From NCBI GenBank assembly GCA_038502055.1, contig JAXRKN010000045.1, positions 8,669,501 to 8,733,500 of the forward strand: 64,000 nt of DNA, in the 5' to 3' direction. This document shows, one piece after another, positions 1 through 13,933 of the stretch (the stretch's first letter is position 1; every line of letters starts with the position of its first letter). Below the pieces are notes generated by a model that saw only the letters and a program-made list of their open reading frames with translations, was not told the DNA's origin and did not search any database. The DNA comes from Tanytarsus gracilentus. Taxonomy: Eukaryota > Arthropoda > Insecta > Diptera > Chironomidae. Made by a program: the position numbers and the translations under genes.

Positions 1-163
1 TCACTTTTCATTTTCTTGTGTTTTTTTCCATTTGTTTCATTTTCTTGTTTTATTTTCATTTTTTATTTTCATTGTTTCATTTTCTTTTTCTTTTCCATTT
101 GTTCCATTTTCATTTTTTCATTTTCCTTTTTCCTTTTCCATTTGTTCCATTTTCCTTTTTCCA
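1..163. repeat. CT-rich low-complexity tract
   Basis: The plus strand is almost entirely T and C with scattered CATTTTC and CATTTGTTCC words. Open frames across it translate only to Phe/Ser/His-rich low-complexity peptides, so I see no gene. It grades into the 17-bp repeat that follows. Confidence 0.8.
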
Positions 164-231
164 TTTTCCATTGCGTTCCGTTTTCCATTGTGTTCCATTT
201 TCCATTGTGTTCCATTTTCCATTGCGTTCCG
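164..231. repeat. 17-bp tandem repeat, four units
   Basis: Four adjacent units start at 164, 181, 198 and 215. Each reads TTTTCCATTG[C/T]GTTCC[G/A]. Units 1 and 4 carry the C/G version and units 2 and 3 the T/A version. A diverged fifth unit appears to start the next repeat at 232. Confidence 0.85.
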
Positions 232-235
232 TTTT

Positions 236-720
236 CAATTACGAGTTCAATGAGGTACATGAAGCCATACTTCAAAAAATGGCATTAGAGGCATTCCTTG
301 GCACTCCTGGCCGGCGTGCGGTCATTCTTCAAAATCATCAATGCTAATCAATTCCTGATGCAATTACGAGTTCAACGAGGTACATGAAGCATATTTTAAA
401 AAATGGACATTAGTGGCTTCCTTGGACACTCCTGGCCGGCGTGCGGTCATTCTTAAAAACATCATGCTAATCAATTCCTGATGCAATTACGAGTTCAACG
501 AGGTACATGAAGCATACTTTTAAAAAATGGACATTAGGGGCACTACTGGCCGGCCGTGATGGACATTGGTGGCACTCTTGGATGGCCATGATAGACATTC
601 CTCAAATATCATCAATGCCTTTCGATTCCTGATGCAAATACGAGTTCAACGACATACATGAAGCCATATAACAGGAAATTTGTATGAAAAATGGCATTTA
701 GGGCTGTCCATGGCACGACC
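236..720. repeat. ~125-bp tandem array
   Basis: Units begin with CAATTACGAGTTCAACGAGG or a close variant at 236, 361, 484 and 635. Spacings are 125, 123 and 151 bp and the last unit is partial and diverged. Shared inner words include ACTCCTGGCCGGCGTGCGGT, a stretch near AATCATCAATGC, and ATTCCTGATG at the end of each unit. The third unit is longer because a GGCCATGATGGACATT-like segment is repeated. It is more GC-rich than the flanks. It looks like a satellite or the array part of a mobile element. Confidence 0.85.
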
Positions 721-828
721 TGTGGTCATGACCCTCATAATTCTAAAATGGCCGAATCTAAATTCATAGCCTCCATTTGGCGAAAACTAGAAGTCTCTGC
801 TATCTCAGGAGCCGAGATCTCGATGGAA

Positions 829-878
829 CAGACGGACAGACAGACGGACAGACAGACGGACAGACAGACGGACGGAAA
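829..878. repeat. GACAGACG-type microsatellite
   Basis: The octanucleotide ACAGACGG/GACAGACG is repeated about five times. It is followed at 887-916 by AGTGTTACACCACTTC and an imperfect inverted copy ending GGGTTACACT, which could fold into a short hairpin. A simple repeat followed by a short hairpin is a layout seen at 3' ends of non-autonomous mobile elements. That reading is inference; no transposase or reverse transcriptase is present. Confidence 0.75.
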
Positions 879-2182
879 TAGGCGCATATAAGTGTTACAC
901 CACTTCGTGGGTTACACTAAAAAGTTTTCCCTCGCAACCGCGTCTTAAAAATAGACAACAAAGTTAATAACACGCCCCACCTTAAATTATTCGAATCCAT
1001 CAGCCCATGTGCTAAATTTTAATGCGATACCAAGTGTTATTTCCTCAAATTTGAACGCCCTTACTTGGTTGTAATTTTATCACAATTAATCCAATGGATT
1101 TTTTCTTAAAGCTTAAATAGGATTTAGACGGAATTTAAGATTCATGCGAAAAACTTTTCGAAAAATTGTGTGCTATATATTTTAAGCAAACTAATCCCTC
1201 AAACCCCCCATATAAAAACTAGTCTAATAAAAAGAAAAATTATATAGATAGAAAAAAGTCTTAAGTGTCATATTAATTATGTTATGCTCGGCAATTTATG
1301 AAGATAAACACAGAGAATGTCGAGATAAATCAGCAAACGAAGTTCAAGTTTCTTTTCTTCTTCTTCCAATCCATTCAACACTTCGTATGGTCGAGAAAGA
1401 GAGAGAAGGGAAAAAGAGATACACATTGTGTCAATCTATAATTACGCCAAACTAGTTTTTAACTGTTTTTTATTTAAGTTCATTTGAAAATCATATATCC
1501 AGAACGAGGAGAATATATGAGAAAAAAAGAAGCTGATCGAGAGGTCGAAGAACCACACAAATAATAATGTTGAAAACGTGAACGGAAAGTTCAATTAATT
1601 CTGGAACATTATTCAGCAGCGTGCTGTCAATGTTGCAGATGCATGGAATATTTTATTAAGGAGTTGATGATGGTTGGGGAAAAAAGATTGAGTTATGAAA
1701 ACGGGGAGTGTGAGATTAACATGAAAGATTGGCGGACTTTTGAAGGGGAAATTTTTAAAACTTTTCTTTTATGTTTTATAGAGAAGAAAAATCTATCTTA
1801 TTATAAATTTTTTGTCAACCATAATTTTCAACATTCTTCTCTCCATGAACTTTTTAATAATGATTTTTTGGCAGGGTTTCAAAATTTTCTTCGCTCCCCT
1901 CAATCTCGAATATCTTAAAGTAGATCAAGAAATATTTTTTCAAACGGATGAAAAAAAACTATCGAGAATAACGATTTTTTTTCCTCAACCATTTTCACAT
2001 CATTAAGAACCCATAATTTTAAAAGATGTGCATCAGAAGAGGAATTACAATTTTTTTGTATATCTCCCCAGAGAAGTATCGAGATCAAGGTGAAATATTT
2101 GTTGAATAATCGCATTATTTTCTTCTCTTTTTCTAGAGCATCATTTTCTCTCTCGCTCGCTCATTTAATGATGACGAACATA

Positions 2183-2199
2183 CATATATATATATATTC
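2183..2199. repeat. (TA)n tract
   Basis: A short alternating AT run, ATATATATATATAT, in non-coding DNA. Nothing else was noted about it. Confidence 0.7.
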
Positions 2200-3934
2200 A
2201 CTGTGATAGGAAAGTTTTTCATTTTCCACAAGCATGATTTTTGTCTCCTTGAGATCAATAGCAAAGCCACAATTCGCAGTGTCAAGTGGTTCTCTCAACC
2301 TACCGTTTCACTGCCCGATAATGACATTATAGATTTTTTTGTAAGAGAATTTCCAATTTATTTATTTCTCTTTTAGCTATTTGTTAGTCCCGTCTAAGCG
2401 GGAAGATTGCGCAATCAAAAATCTCTAATGAAAAAATATGAAGAAAAAAATTAGTAAATGTGTTTTTTTTGGTCGCTCTAATATAAATTAATTTAATCGC
2501 TCGAAAATGAGAAAAGTAAAATTTTTGTTTTGTCGTGAAAAAGTGTCTCGTGTGTGTGTTTTAAAGCGCTAAAATTAAATAATTTTTCCTCTCGTGTTTT
2601 ATTAATAAATGATGAAATTCGCCACTCAAACATTCATACACACACTCACAGGAGAGGAGAAATCATATGAAAATTCAATATGATTCTTTTTTCCTCTCGC
2701 ATCATTGCTATTCTATCGCTAAGCTATTTGAACACAAAAAAATATATATTTGTTAAAGCACACAAAATAAAGCAATTAAAAAAATGAGGAGAAAAAGAGA
2801 TTTTCACGTACTTTGTTGTGTAATTAGTTATTAATTTAAAAATGTTCCTTTGTGGAGAATTTCTTTAGAATATTAATGGAGACAATCGGTCCAGTTAACG
2901 AGGGATGTTGAGAAATTTAAAGCGATTTTTTTTTGTTTTCTCGGATGTCAGACACAACTCTTATGAAAAAATTATGTAACGAGTTTTCTCAGGCTTTTCT
3001 TCTTTCACACACTGTGCACAGGTTTTCTCGCTCTCGATTCTCTTCAACTTGTATTCGTGTATATATGCTGAGGGATTTCCTTTTTCACACTAACACAATC
3101 GCATAATTTTTGGTTCGATGGAAAAACTATGCCGAAAAAATTTAATTTTTTCTTTTTGCTGCTATTTTAGAATAATTTTATTTCATAAAATCGATTTTTT
3201 AGCACTATTATGTCATTTTCCAGCACTTTTCAATTTCGTACTCCACTTATGTGTCAAATTTTTTTATGTGAAACTGTTTTTTCCTTCATGCACACACAGA
3301 ATGTCTCTCTTTTGCGCTCTCTTTGGATATTACGCTCGCTCCAAACCAAAAATCCTTGTGCTATTGCCTGCCTTTCTTGCTATACTCTCCTTATGGCAAG
3401 GACAAAAAGAAAATTTTTTCTCCTCGCTCTCTCTTCGACTACTTATTGATCTGTTTCAGATTAAAATAATAAAATTTTTTTTAAAGAAATGACTCGATTT
3501 CTTTCACTAATTTTCTTTTATCGATTTTTTTTCTTCTCTTTTTTTTTCTTTCTTTTCAAGCAAGTAAGGAAAAAATTTTCGCTTAAATTTTTCACTTTTT
3601 CACATTCTCAAATTTCAATTTCGATATTTCTAACGATTAAATTTCATGAGAAACTTTCATCTTCCATAAAAGAGTCCATTTAAAAGGTTCTAGAAGGAAG
3701 AAGAAAATTTTCCATGGATGTGAATGTGGTATATAAAGTATGACTATGTAGAGCTTTAATATGAAGAGAGAAAAAAAAAATTATATTACACACGGATTAA
3801 TTTTATCGCGACCTTCTCGATGCAGGTTCGGTGCTCAACTGACTCGTGAGCTTCTCGTCCGAGAGTGTAAAGTTAGATGAAAAAAATTATTCCAACTTAG
3901 TATTTTTCCATTCGCGGAGCTTTTGCTGCTCTCT

Positions 3935-3964
3935 CGCTCTCAGTTTTACACGCGCGTGAGAGCG
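3935..3964. other. Perfect 8-bp inverted repeat with GAGAG core
   Basis: CGCTCTCA at 3935-3942 is matched by TGAGAGCG at 3957-3964 across a 14-nt loop containing ACGCGCG. Both arms carry the GAGAG word common in this region, so it may be a paired GAGA-type binding site rather than an RNA hairpin. Confidence 0.45.
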
Positions 3965-4320
3965 AATGAGAGAAAAGCACTAAAAAACTTTTTCACAAGT
4001 TTGAAGGCGCCTGTGCAACATGAAAAATGAGAAGGCATTCGACGGATAAGAGTTACACAATCATTGCAGTTAAAATTTTCTTCAACTCCATGTGACTTCA
4101 AATTTCAGCAATTTCCCTCGGACTTAAATTTTTTAGATTTTAAAAACAACATGAAATTTTTGCAAGCATAAAAGATGAAAATTTTCCATACAAAATTTAA
4201 ATTTTTTCAAATTTTCTTCTCTCATTCGATCGACACTCTCCCAAAAAAAAAAGGTTTTTCACGCTTTCCAGTCGTGAGGGAAAATTTTCACTATGAGATT
4301 TGCGCTGAAGTGACGCAGTA

Positions 4321-4328
4321 TGACGTCA
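4321..4328. promoter_or_regulatory. CRE palindrome TGACGTCA
   Basis: A perfect cAMP-response-element palindrome in otherwise AT-rich non-coding DNA. CREB/ATF factors bind this sequence in animals. The match is seen; a role here is inference. Confidence 0.35.
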
Positions 4329-6298
4329 TATGCTTCGCTTCCCGTTGGCGTCTTTTTGGCTGAATGCTGATTCGCTTTATAGCTTTTTCAAATCGAAGGA
4401 AAGTTTATGGAAGTTTTTTCGATTTTTCCGATGTTGCACTTTCCAACTTCCCCTTTTTTCCTCTTGTGTATGTGCATGCGACCACTAAAATAAAATCTAT
4501 GCGAGAGAAAATCCCCAAAGTGGTGGTGGTGGTGAGTGCACAATTATGCTAAGAAAAATGTTGCATAAATGAAAACTTTTGGTTGTGTGAACTTTTTTTC
4601 GTCTTAAATTCTCTCTTGCTCTCACCTAAAGTCCTTGCATGTGTTTGTTGGTGCTTTCACACACGAAGGAGAAAAAACTTGAATCCTTTTTCTAATTTTT
4701 CGCTCTCTTTCTCTCTCACGTCGATTATGTAATCATTGCCGACACTCGTGTGAATTTTAAGCACACTGCACATGCTGTTCACCATAAATTAAGGCACAAA
4801 TTAAGCGAAAGGACAATCATTACTATCATCCCTGACCACATCCTGTGATATACATAAATATTTTTTAAAAAATTTATTTTATCATTAAAAACGTTTGAAT
4901 GGTTGCGGAGACTGCGAGAAATTTCATTGAGAGATCATCCTATTTAAAAATTAAAATGTAGGAGGTTATGACATTCACCGGAAAAGACCAATTTCAGTGC
5001 GTTAAAGTGAATGCGATACATTATAAAAATCTTGTCACTCTCTTCACTTTATACTGCCGTGAGTTCTCGTACTTTCTAAGACGAAACTTGAATGCTATAC
5101 GGAGCCCTTGAGGAGTTTTTTGAGTATAACTTTTTATTGATTATATATAATCGAAAGAAATTTCAGAGCTTTTTAAGCTTTTCAGAAAGTATGAAAAAAT
5201 ATTTTTTTAACCCTATTTAATTTTGAAGCCCTGACAAAGGCTTATACATAATGTCAGTTCAGTTAACATATTGTCAGTTCTCTTCAAAAAATAGGCATTC
5301 CGCAATGTGTTCGATAGAGTGTAAATAAACCGCCTTTATCAATCTCAAGTGCTCTCGAGACTCGCTCAGAATGTCTTTGAAATAAAAAAAAAACAGTTCA
5401 CAAATCACCGCAAGGCATTTTCCTCCCATAGAGAAAATAAAATTAGAAACCCAGAAAGAAAATGAGCTTTGAAGGATTTATTCAAATTCGAGAGAAGTAA
5501 ATTAGCCATGACAAATGTGAGGCAGAAAATCATAGAATTTCAGAGCGATTTGATAATCAGCATTTCAAACGAGAACGAGGCTGATAATTAAATTTGTATA
5601 ACCACTTCAAAACTGACATCACATCACATAATGTGTTAATTAGTGATGATAAGTTAGCAATAAATGTAGCAATGAAAAATTGATTAACACCCAATCGACG
5701 CTTATCGAGTTGGTTGTCGAGCTGATGATCACATGGACTTTTGAATGAGTTTGGAAATTTTTAAAGAATTACACAACGACGCTTATCGATCAATCACGTG
5801 AGAGGACTCAGAGACCTGCCGCTGATTGAAGTTGATTAATTTGAGAATTGGCTCGATTAAAACTCAATTCTTTTTTTTTTGTGAATTGTTATCTCGAATT
5901 TCATTTTTATTTGTATTAAACATGAAAATGCTGAAGGAGTGGACACTAAAATTTTAAAAAATTAAACGTTGAATATTTTAAAATTTATGGAAGTTTAAAT
6001 AAATTTAAATTTTAGGATTTAAAATTAGTTTTCACCCTCTCAACTCAGCTCAACATAAAATTTCTTATTCCCGCATATCTAATTGATATGACATTGAAGC
6101 TTCATTGAAGACGCTAGCGGGGACAGGGAATGATCATCACATCGCGCATATATATATTTCGTGATGCTGATGATAAAATTGATATGAGTGAGATGCGCGC
6201 GAGAACAGAGACACGACAATGGGGAGGACTATTTTAGATTTATGAGCTTAGTTAAATAGCTCTAAAAATTATACTATAAGTGTATGCGCCTTTGCTAC

Positions 6299-6301
<3 letters not shown>

Positions 6302-6336
<35 letters not shown>
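6302..6336. repeat. (AG)n microsatellite
   Basis: An uninterrupted 35-nt AG/GA run. In flies such runs are bound by GAGA factor (Trl), which opens chromatin, so the tract could be regulatory as well as a simple repeat. Confidence 0.9.
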
Positions 6337-6337
<1 letters not shown>

Positions 6338-8309
6338 GCTAAAAGTCTTTATCGTTGCTCCGTTGACGACAATATTCGTCCTCGACTCGTGATACTCTAA
6401 TTGAGTACTTAGATGTGAGAAAATTCTCAACAAAATTTTTTTTTCGGGACAAACATGAGCAAGGCACGATTTTGATAATCGACTGAGAAAGCTCTCTTTG
6501 AAAAATGAAAAATTTAATTAAATTCAAGTCAGCAGGACGGCGTGAGGATTAATTGACGAACTATAAAACATCTTTCATTCCATTAAGCATTATTTTAAGC
6601 TCTAAATATCAGCTCAGACGAGAGAGAAAATCTTTTACAAGGAAAAAAAGGCGGCCAAAGAATTTAAATGCAAATTTGCCGTTCCAATTTCACATTTCCA
6701 TGCGGATAAATTTCGCGCGATAACTCATCATAAGTTTAAAACTAATTTAGCCTGCCATAAAATGATTTAGCGAGCATGATAAGCAAGGCAGTAAGCTTTC
6801 TCTTGGGCAAATACAATCTTATAAGAATTTTTGTATATTTTTTTATCAACACCAAGGTACACGATTTGAATATTTTATTTTTATTTACTCATTTTTTTAA
6901 GGAGAAAAATTTGTTGAGGGAAAATAATTCTGATTTATAAAATTTTCCTGCATCTCAAAATTTAATCTACCCGAATGACCTAATCTCGAGTCATCTCATC
7001 GAAAATAATTACACTAAATTACGTCATGCAAATAATAATTCATCGTTGTCTGTCGTCAGCATCATATGCATGCATGCTTCCTTCATAAATTGAAAACATC
7101 CGATTAATCGCTTTAAATTTCATTTATGGCAAACGACAATAAGAGCATATCTCCATCATAGAGAATGCTCATCTTATGCGAGCTCGTAAATGTGTAACAA
7201 TTTAGACTTTTTTCTTTCTTTTTTTTTCGCTCTGGATATTAAAGCCATTCATCATAAAGCTTGTTCCTGTGTGTCGCTCTCAATAAAAAGTTTTTATGCA
7301 ATTTATATTCGTCCTCTACCAGTCGAGAAATTTGCTCAGTTAAAAAAACTATGCCTTGAAGTTTTTATACGATCACTCTTAAAGTTTAAGCTATTTTTTG
7401 GTAAATTTTCTAGAGATTTTATTGATTTAAGGGGTGAAGCACTTTTAAAAATAAATTATGCTTTAAGTTTATAAAATTTCCAACCCCTAATTATTTGTCA
7501 CAGCGAGTGAGAGCACGAGAAAAATGAGTTTCGGAGAAAAATTCCTCCACTCAACATCCGCTTTCGATTTATTATAAGAATTTTCCTTTTCCGGCATTTA
7601 ATCAGGCGCAAACGAGTTTTTTAGGGGAATTTCTTAATGGGCAAGAAATTTATGTGACACATTTTAATGTATTATCGAATCGTCTATATGGCATGAGAAA
7701 ATGTGGATGAAAGAGCGAAAAAAAAGGGAAGAAATAAAAAAGTTTTCCATTTTTCATACAGGAAAAAGCTCGTTTTCCACCATCACATCACAGCGAGTGA
7801 GAGAGAGCGAGGAAAATCATTTCGGTGCTGCGCTTGTGGTGGTGCGAGATGTGTCAAACACAAGCATAAAAATGGAAAAAGAGGTCACATGATAGAGGAA
7901 TTGATAGAATTGTTATTTATTAAAAACAAGGCTTTTCCGATACTCTCGAGAGAAAACAATCGAGCTTATGATGTGAAGACAATAGACGTCGCTTTGGTGT
8001 TTACCTAATCGTCTAAAAGTTCATGCAAAACAATTTTCTTTTCTCCATCCCCTTTTTCACATTTATAATAATGCACACAAATTGCACTTTTTCTTACATA
8101 AACAGGCACAGACAGAAGCAAAGCGCAATCGATAATTTTTTTCTCCTTCAATTCTCATTTTCTCCTCGCTCTCGTTCGCTCTCTCGAAAAAATAAAAAAG
8201 TTCTCTAGAAAAAGATTTTTTTTCTTCACAAAAATTTCAAGCAGTTGCTTTGCTTGGAAAAAAAATATTTGTATCAAAAACCGCAAATATATCCGTCTCC
8301 TTCTCGCGT

Positions 8310-8317
8310 TGACGTCA
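8310..8317. promoter_or_regulatory. CRE palindrome TGACGTCA
   Basis: A second exact copy of the CRE octamer in the same gene-free region, about 4 kb from the first. Its function is unproven. Confidence 0.3.
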
Positions 8318-11300
8318 TCAACAATTCGACGACGACTATAATAAGCTCAATATTCTCTTTGATGCTCTCTTTATATGGCTATCGTTCGTTTGAAGAGAAA
8401 TTTACATTTTTGATTAGAATGTGTTATGCATTGCAGGTAACCTCCATCTTTTTCGCACTTGATAAATTTAATCACACCGAAATGTGTCAAATTAATAAGC
8501 TCATGTGAGTTCCTGATGTGATAATCAACCCCCTCTCCACCTAACAACGGGCATGTCGAGCAGTTTTCAATGAATATTTAATACAATTTTCCTCATAAAT
8601 TTTTAAACAATGCTTCTGCAATTAACTTCTTCTTGCTCTCTCGTGTGGAGCTTTGGGGTGTTTGAATAATGTTGAAGGGAGATGGGAATAGTTTGAAAAC
8701 ACAAAGAGAGAAAAAGCTTCGTGACAGAGCTTTTGCGCGAGAGCTTTTATTATTTAAATTTTTATAAGGATTTGAGTCCTTTTAATTTTAAATAAATAAT
8801 TTCAGAAATTTGATTATAATGATTATAAAATTATCAAAAATTAATCACATCGCATAACTTGTTAAGCAGTTTTGTGAGAGCGACGAAAAACAAAATATTT
8901 TTTATCTCACGTTTTTGTAAAAACAACACACGAGTTTGAAGTGTTGCTGCTGCTTAACAAATGAGTTAGAGCCGGTTACCACTTGACTCAACTTGACGCT
9001 CTCATCGTTGAGAGAAATCCAAATAATATCTTCAGTGGACACACACGTTAGATTATGTGGTTTTATCTTTTCTCCTCATAAACTAAACTCTTCGTACTCG
9101 TATATCATGTCAAATGCAACGATTGCACGAGCTTCAGTTAGCAGCCGCAAAAGAAAAATGGGAAATTTGATCATAATGGAAACATTTACAGTCGGCATGT
9201 GTATAATTTTTTTATACATGCCGCATTAATTCTATATTTAAACTGAAAATAATCAACTGCATCTTATTCGGTTTTTCATTACAAGGTCACCAAAACAAGT
9301 AGCGGTGGAGGGTCTCGAAACTTAGTAGGAGAATGAAAAATTAAATTGAGTGCAATGAAGCTTCAAATCGATTACATAACATGAAGAAAATTGGGCGTAT
9401 TATGACAAATTTTTGAAGCGATTGATTACACAGCAGTTTGGTTAATTTTTCATAGGGTTGACAGCGAGTTTATGAAAAAAGGGTGTGACACTTTGTGCTA
9501 ATTTATTTTTAAAACACTGCGCACTGTTGAATAATTTTATAAAACCTGAGAATCAACCCCTCGATCAAATGCTTAAAAGAAAGACGAAAAATGCAAAAAA
9601 GAAAAATATTTCTCATTTAAAAAGCAATTTAAAATATTTATAGGCTATTAATTTATTATCCGAAAAGTAGTCACGTTGTTCGTTCGATAATCAAGTAATT
9701 TCACAACGCTCTGACATCATCACCCAAAAAGTTCTCGGCTCCCGTTCTAAGAAATCAGTTTTTTCCACCGTAAACTCGTTCATAAAACATTTACTGTATT
9801 GTCATCAGAACTCTTATATTGCTTTAAATTGCTTATCAGAGCGCATTCTTACTTCACAACTATTTTTCCATTTAGTCATTAACTCAGTAAGTTAGAGCGA
9901 TATGCTCAATGAGATTATTAAAATTGCGCCCTTGAATTTGTTTTATTATTTTTATTAAGTTGCTCTCATGCACACACGGCAGCATCTCAAGATCTTTTTC
10001 CTCTTCTGTAGTTTTGCACTTTTACGAGCTATTAATTATTGAATTTGCAGTTTGGCATATTTCGAATGAAAATAAAATATTAGAAGTGAACACGTGGATA
10101 TTATATAGTAGGTGCTTTGATATTTAAAATATAAATATGGAAAGCTTCAACGAAAAGGTTTACTTTAAAATTTTTAATCATTACATTTAAATACTTTTTG
10201 AACCTCAAAACTTTCCATTCCAAAAAAGATCTTCTTCTTTTTTTTATCACACCCGAGCAAAAAAATGTTAAAAATTCAACATTGTGTACATAATGCAGAA
10301 GAATAGAAAAAGGAGTGACGTAAGACAAACCGCATAGCTCGATGAGAGAGAGTTAGGTTATTTTAAAGTTACATTGTATGCATGAATGCATTTTTGTGTT
10401 TGCATAATTTTAGTCCTTAAAACGCTCTTTATTATTTCACCTTTCGTCCCTCATTATGTATATCCATGCACTGTTCCTTTTTTCAGTTGAACTTTTTTTT
10501 TGAGAGCGAGAGAAAAACATGCAACTTTGTGGCGCCAGTCAAGCCAATGCGCTCAAGCTTACGAAACAATTTTTCTCAATTATTAAAGAAAATCATTGAT
10601 TTTTCCCTTCTCTATAATTTTTTTCCATTCAACATTATAAATTTCTTCTACCCTGCAAACCGACTCAAATTGTCGTGTGGAATGAGAACAAATGATGATG
10701 ATAGATAGTGAGAAAAGAACGGTAGACATTCACCAGGTTCAATCAATATTCTTCAATAGAATTATTGTCGCGTGTATATTACTTCCGAACATGAATGTGC
10801 GGGAGAGAGAGAGAGAAATGGTTATTAATGACGAATAAAATGAGTCATTTATTTTTTGTGATGTGATAAGAGAGTTGAAGCGGCGACCTTGCGGAGAATT
10901 TTGAGATGAATTTCGTAATTTTACTACAGATGTTTTTCTCTATTAAATTAGGTCAGTGTTTTTACCTGGGATATATTTCAAGTTAGATTCTTCTTAAAAG
11001 TCTTTTAAATTCCTAAAATAGAATTTTTAATGTTTACCCAAATTTATTTGCACTCTGTTATGTGTCTACAATGAGTTTTCAAATAATACTTAATGAGTTT
11101 TAATGGGATATTTGAACCTATACATGACAACCTATACAAACTTGTTATTGTATTAATATTTTTCGCAATAGTTCCAAGAAAGTTTTAATTTTCTAAACAT
11201 GACCATGAATGTCAATTTGATAATTCATGGAAAAATTTGATGCATTAAATAAAAATAATTATATTTTTATGTTACGTAACTCACAAAAATTTCCAGCATT

Positions 11301-13899
11301 CAATGATCTCATTTTTTTCTAATGAAAATATTTAGATGACTCGCTGAGTGATAATTTTTATAAATTATTTAATATGAAATATAATATTGTTTGGATTTAA
11401 ATTTTTAAGAAATAAATAAAGTCATATTTTTTCATAAATAATAAAATTCATCGTTTTTAATTAAAAGTTCATACAAAAAATCTCCGCACGGACATGTTTA
11501 AGTACCTCAATAAGTGCCGCAAACTGTGAAAAGAAGCAAGAGTCGTAAAAGTTATTCATCAAGTCGCGGTGTGTTGCTATCTGCAACTCTTCTTAATACA
11601 CACAATCGAATGCGCGTGATTATGTTACATTTAGCGATGTTTTACATTTTTCATTATGCCGTTTGCTGTTTACCTTCGTGATACCCAATTTAAAAAAATA
11701 AAATATTGTCCCTCACAAGTTCAATGATATCGCAGAGTCCGTCGAGAGAGAAACTCATAAAATTATATATTTTTTTTGACGTTGAAGATATTTGAGGCTC
11801 ACACTTAATTACACACATTTAATATTTTTCTTCGAGAACACAAATGTATGCGAGTTTTTTGTATATATACACAAGTAATGCAGTCCAAGGATTGTAAAAC
11901 TGAATCGATTTTTTTCCCTCATTCGTACATACAGAATAAAAAAAAGTTATTACTGTATGCATAAACATCGAAGCTTTCTTACTCTCTGCTTGGCGCTCGC
12001 ATTGAGAGTGCGGTTGAAGGGCGATATTTATTTGTTTCACGAAAGCGACACCTGATCAATAATACATAGCAGTAGACATCTTCTCTTTTTTTTGCCACAC
12101 ACTCGATAGAGCTAAAAAATGTATAGACGGCCACGATGAAATGCAAAGAGACTTTCATGCTAATTGCTTACACAATCAAACGAAGAAAAAACTATTGTAG
12201 CCAACGACAAGGAGTTGAGAGCGGTAATGCTTAATTGTATATATATACGAACGCACATAATCACATCTTATCTTATGAGAATTTCATGTGTTTGGCTAAA
12301 AGACTCAAATAATTGTGGTTTATTGTATCTTTAATGACTCACCCGTCCCGACACCTTAACAAAAAGTGGGAAAATTTCGCCCTCTCAATTATAGGTGAAA
12401 AAAAAAGTTTGACGCTAGACTAAAACTGAAGGTTTTCCAACCATAGAGCAAAAAAATATTGTACTGAGATTTCCCAACTAGGGCGTGGAATTTAAATTTT
12501 AATTTATCACCGTAATTCAGCACATTTCGTATGTATGACAGCACTTATCGATCGCATTTGGTGTTTCGTAACAATTTCATTGCAATTTGGGGAGGAATTA
12601 TTAAGGAAAAAATGTGAAAATTCAATAGCGCTCACCTCGAATTGCATTCCACACAGAAAATTGTCAAATAACAATAAAATTCACACTTTTTCAAATGTCT
12701 TTTGAGGCTCACAAAAACACTGAAGCCCTTCCGAAGCTCACTCACAATTGATTTCGTTAATCCTTGCTGTTTCACCAGAAAAACTTTATTTTTTCCAATT
12801 ATCTATCGTTTTTTAAAAAGAGAGAGACTCCTCTTCTTCCTCACTCACCAAAAAAAGTTATCGAGAACGCTTTGCGCGTCGCTTTGCATGCCGTACTCGA
12901 CGATGATGGGAATGTCTACCGATTTAGTTTGAATTTTGGGCATACGTTTGGCTATTCATGGTCATTCGTTAATTTTATAATTTTTTAGTTTAGAAAGTTG
13001 ATATGAATTATTTTAATTTCTAACGGATTTTTGAAAATTAAATTAAAAGATGTGCGAAATTAGGTTTTTATTTTTGAAATTTATAATTCTATTTTTTTTA
13101 TGGGATTCCAGACAAGTTTATAAATTTTATATTAATTATCCAGCTTGGTATATAAAGTCCATAAATTTATATTCGTAGGTATTTAAAGTACATTATATAT
13201 ACATAAGTATTATATACTTTATATAGATATTTCTAACCTTACCGCCCTTGCTAAAGTTTTAAAAAATTTCAACATGTTCATACTTAGATTTAAATCTTAA
13301 TAAAATTTAGACTCTAATTGATATTTTAACTTTTAATTAATTTGTTATGCACTAAATTAATTTTTAAAATTTATTGAAAAATAAAGCATGAATCAAAACA
13401 TGTTCATTAGACACCTTTTAAAGTAAATAAATCTCATTATAAAAAATTATCATCATCAACTCAAAAAAATAATGATCATAACCGCCTTTTTCATCGCATA
13501 AAAAAATTTGTATATATACGCCCAAGATTTGTAGATCTACAAGTTTGAATGAGCTTGAGATGCAAAAGAACCTCACAACAGCTGAAAGTGATGCAAAAAA
13601 AGAGTACAAATTTTATGTTGATTTAATTATTTTGGCGTTTATGATGAACATGAAATGAACATTATTAACCTTGTAAATTATCACAAATAAAAGATTTCAT
13701 AAAATCACAAAGAATTAATAATAATTTCAAAAAAATCAACTTTTAATGTTCAACGACAGCGAAAATTTTCAAACATTATACTCATGCACGGTAGACATAA
13801 ACCAACGCACACAATCATGTCGATATATGACACACCATAGTATTAAACACACGAGACCGTAGACTGATTGAGATCGAGGAGATTTTTATTCTCTCCCAT

Positions 13900-13933
13900 T
13901 CAGTCAGTCTTCGCTAGTCATTTCAATCGGAAA
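13900..13933 (+). promoter_or_regulatory. Candidate initiator (TCAGTC) with partial DPE
   Basis: TCAGTC at 13900-13905 matches the arthropod initiator. With its A taken as +1 (13902), positions +28 to +32 read GGAAA, four of five matches to the downstream promoter element. An A-rich, 5'-UTR-like stretch follows. It could be a start site for the NUAK transcript. The motif is short and could occur by chance. Confidence 0.2.

Noticed and set aside
691..891. 66-codon open frame over the GACAGACG repeat
   Set aside because: Its second half is a translated microsatellite (TDRQ repeats), and the rest overlaps a diverged tandem unit.
3118..3492. 124-codon open frame
   Set aside because: Phe/Leu/Lys-rich translation of T-rich DNA with no domain or splice context.
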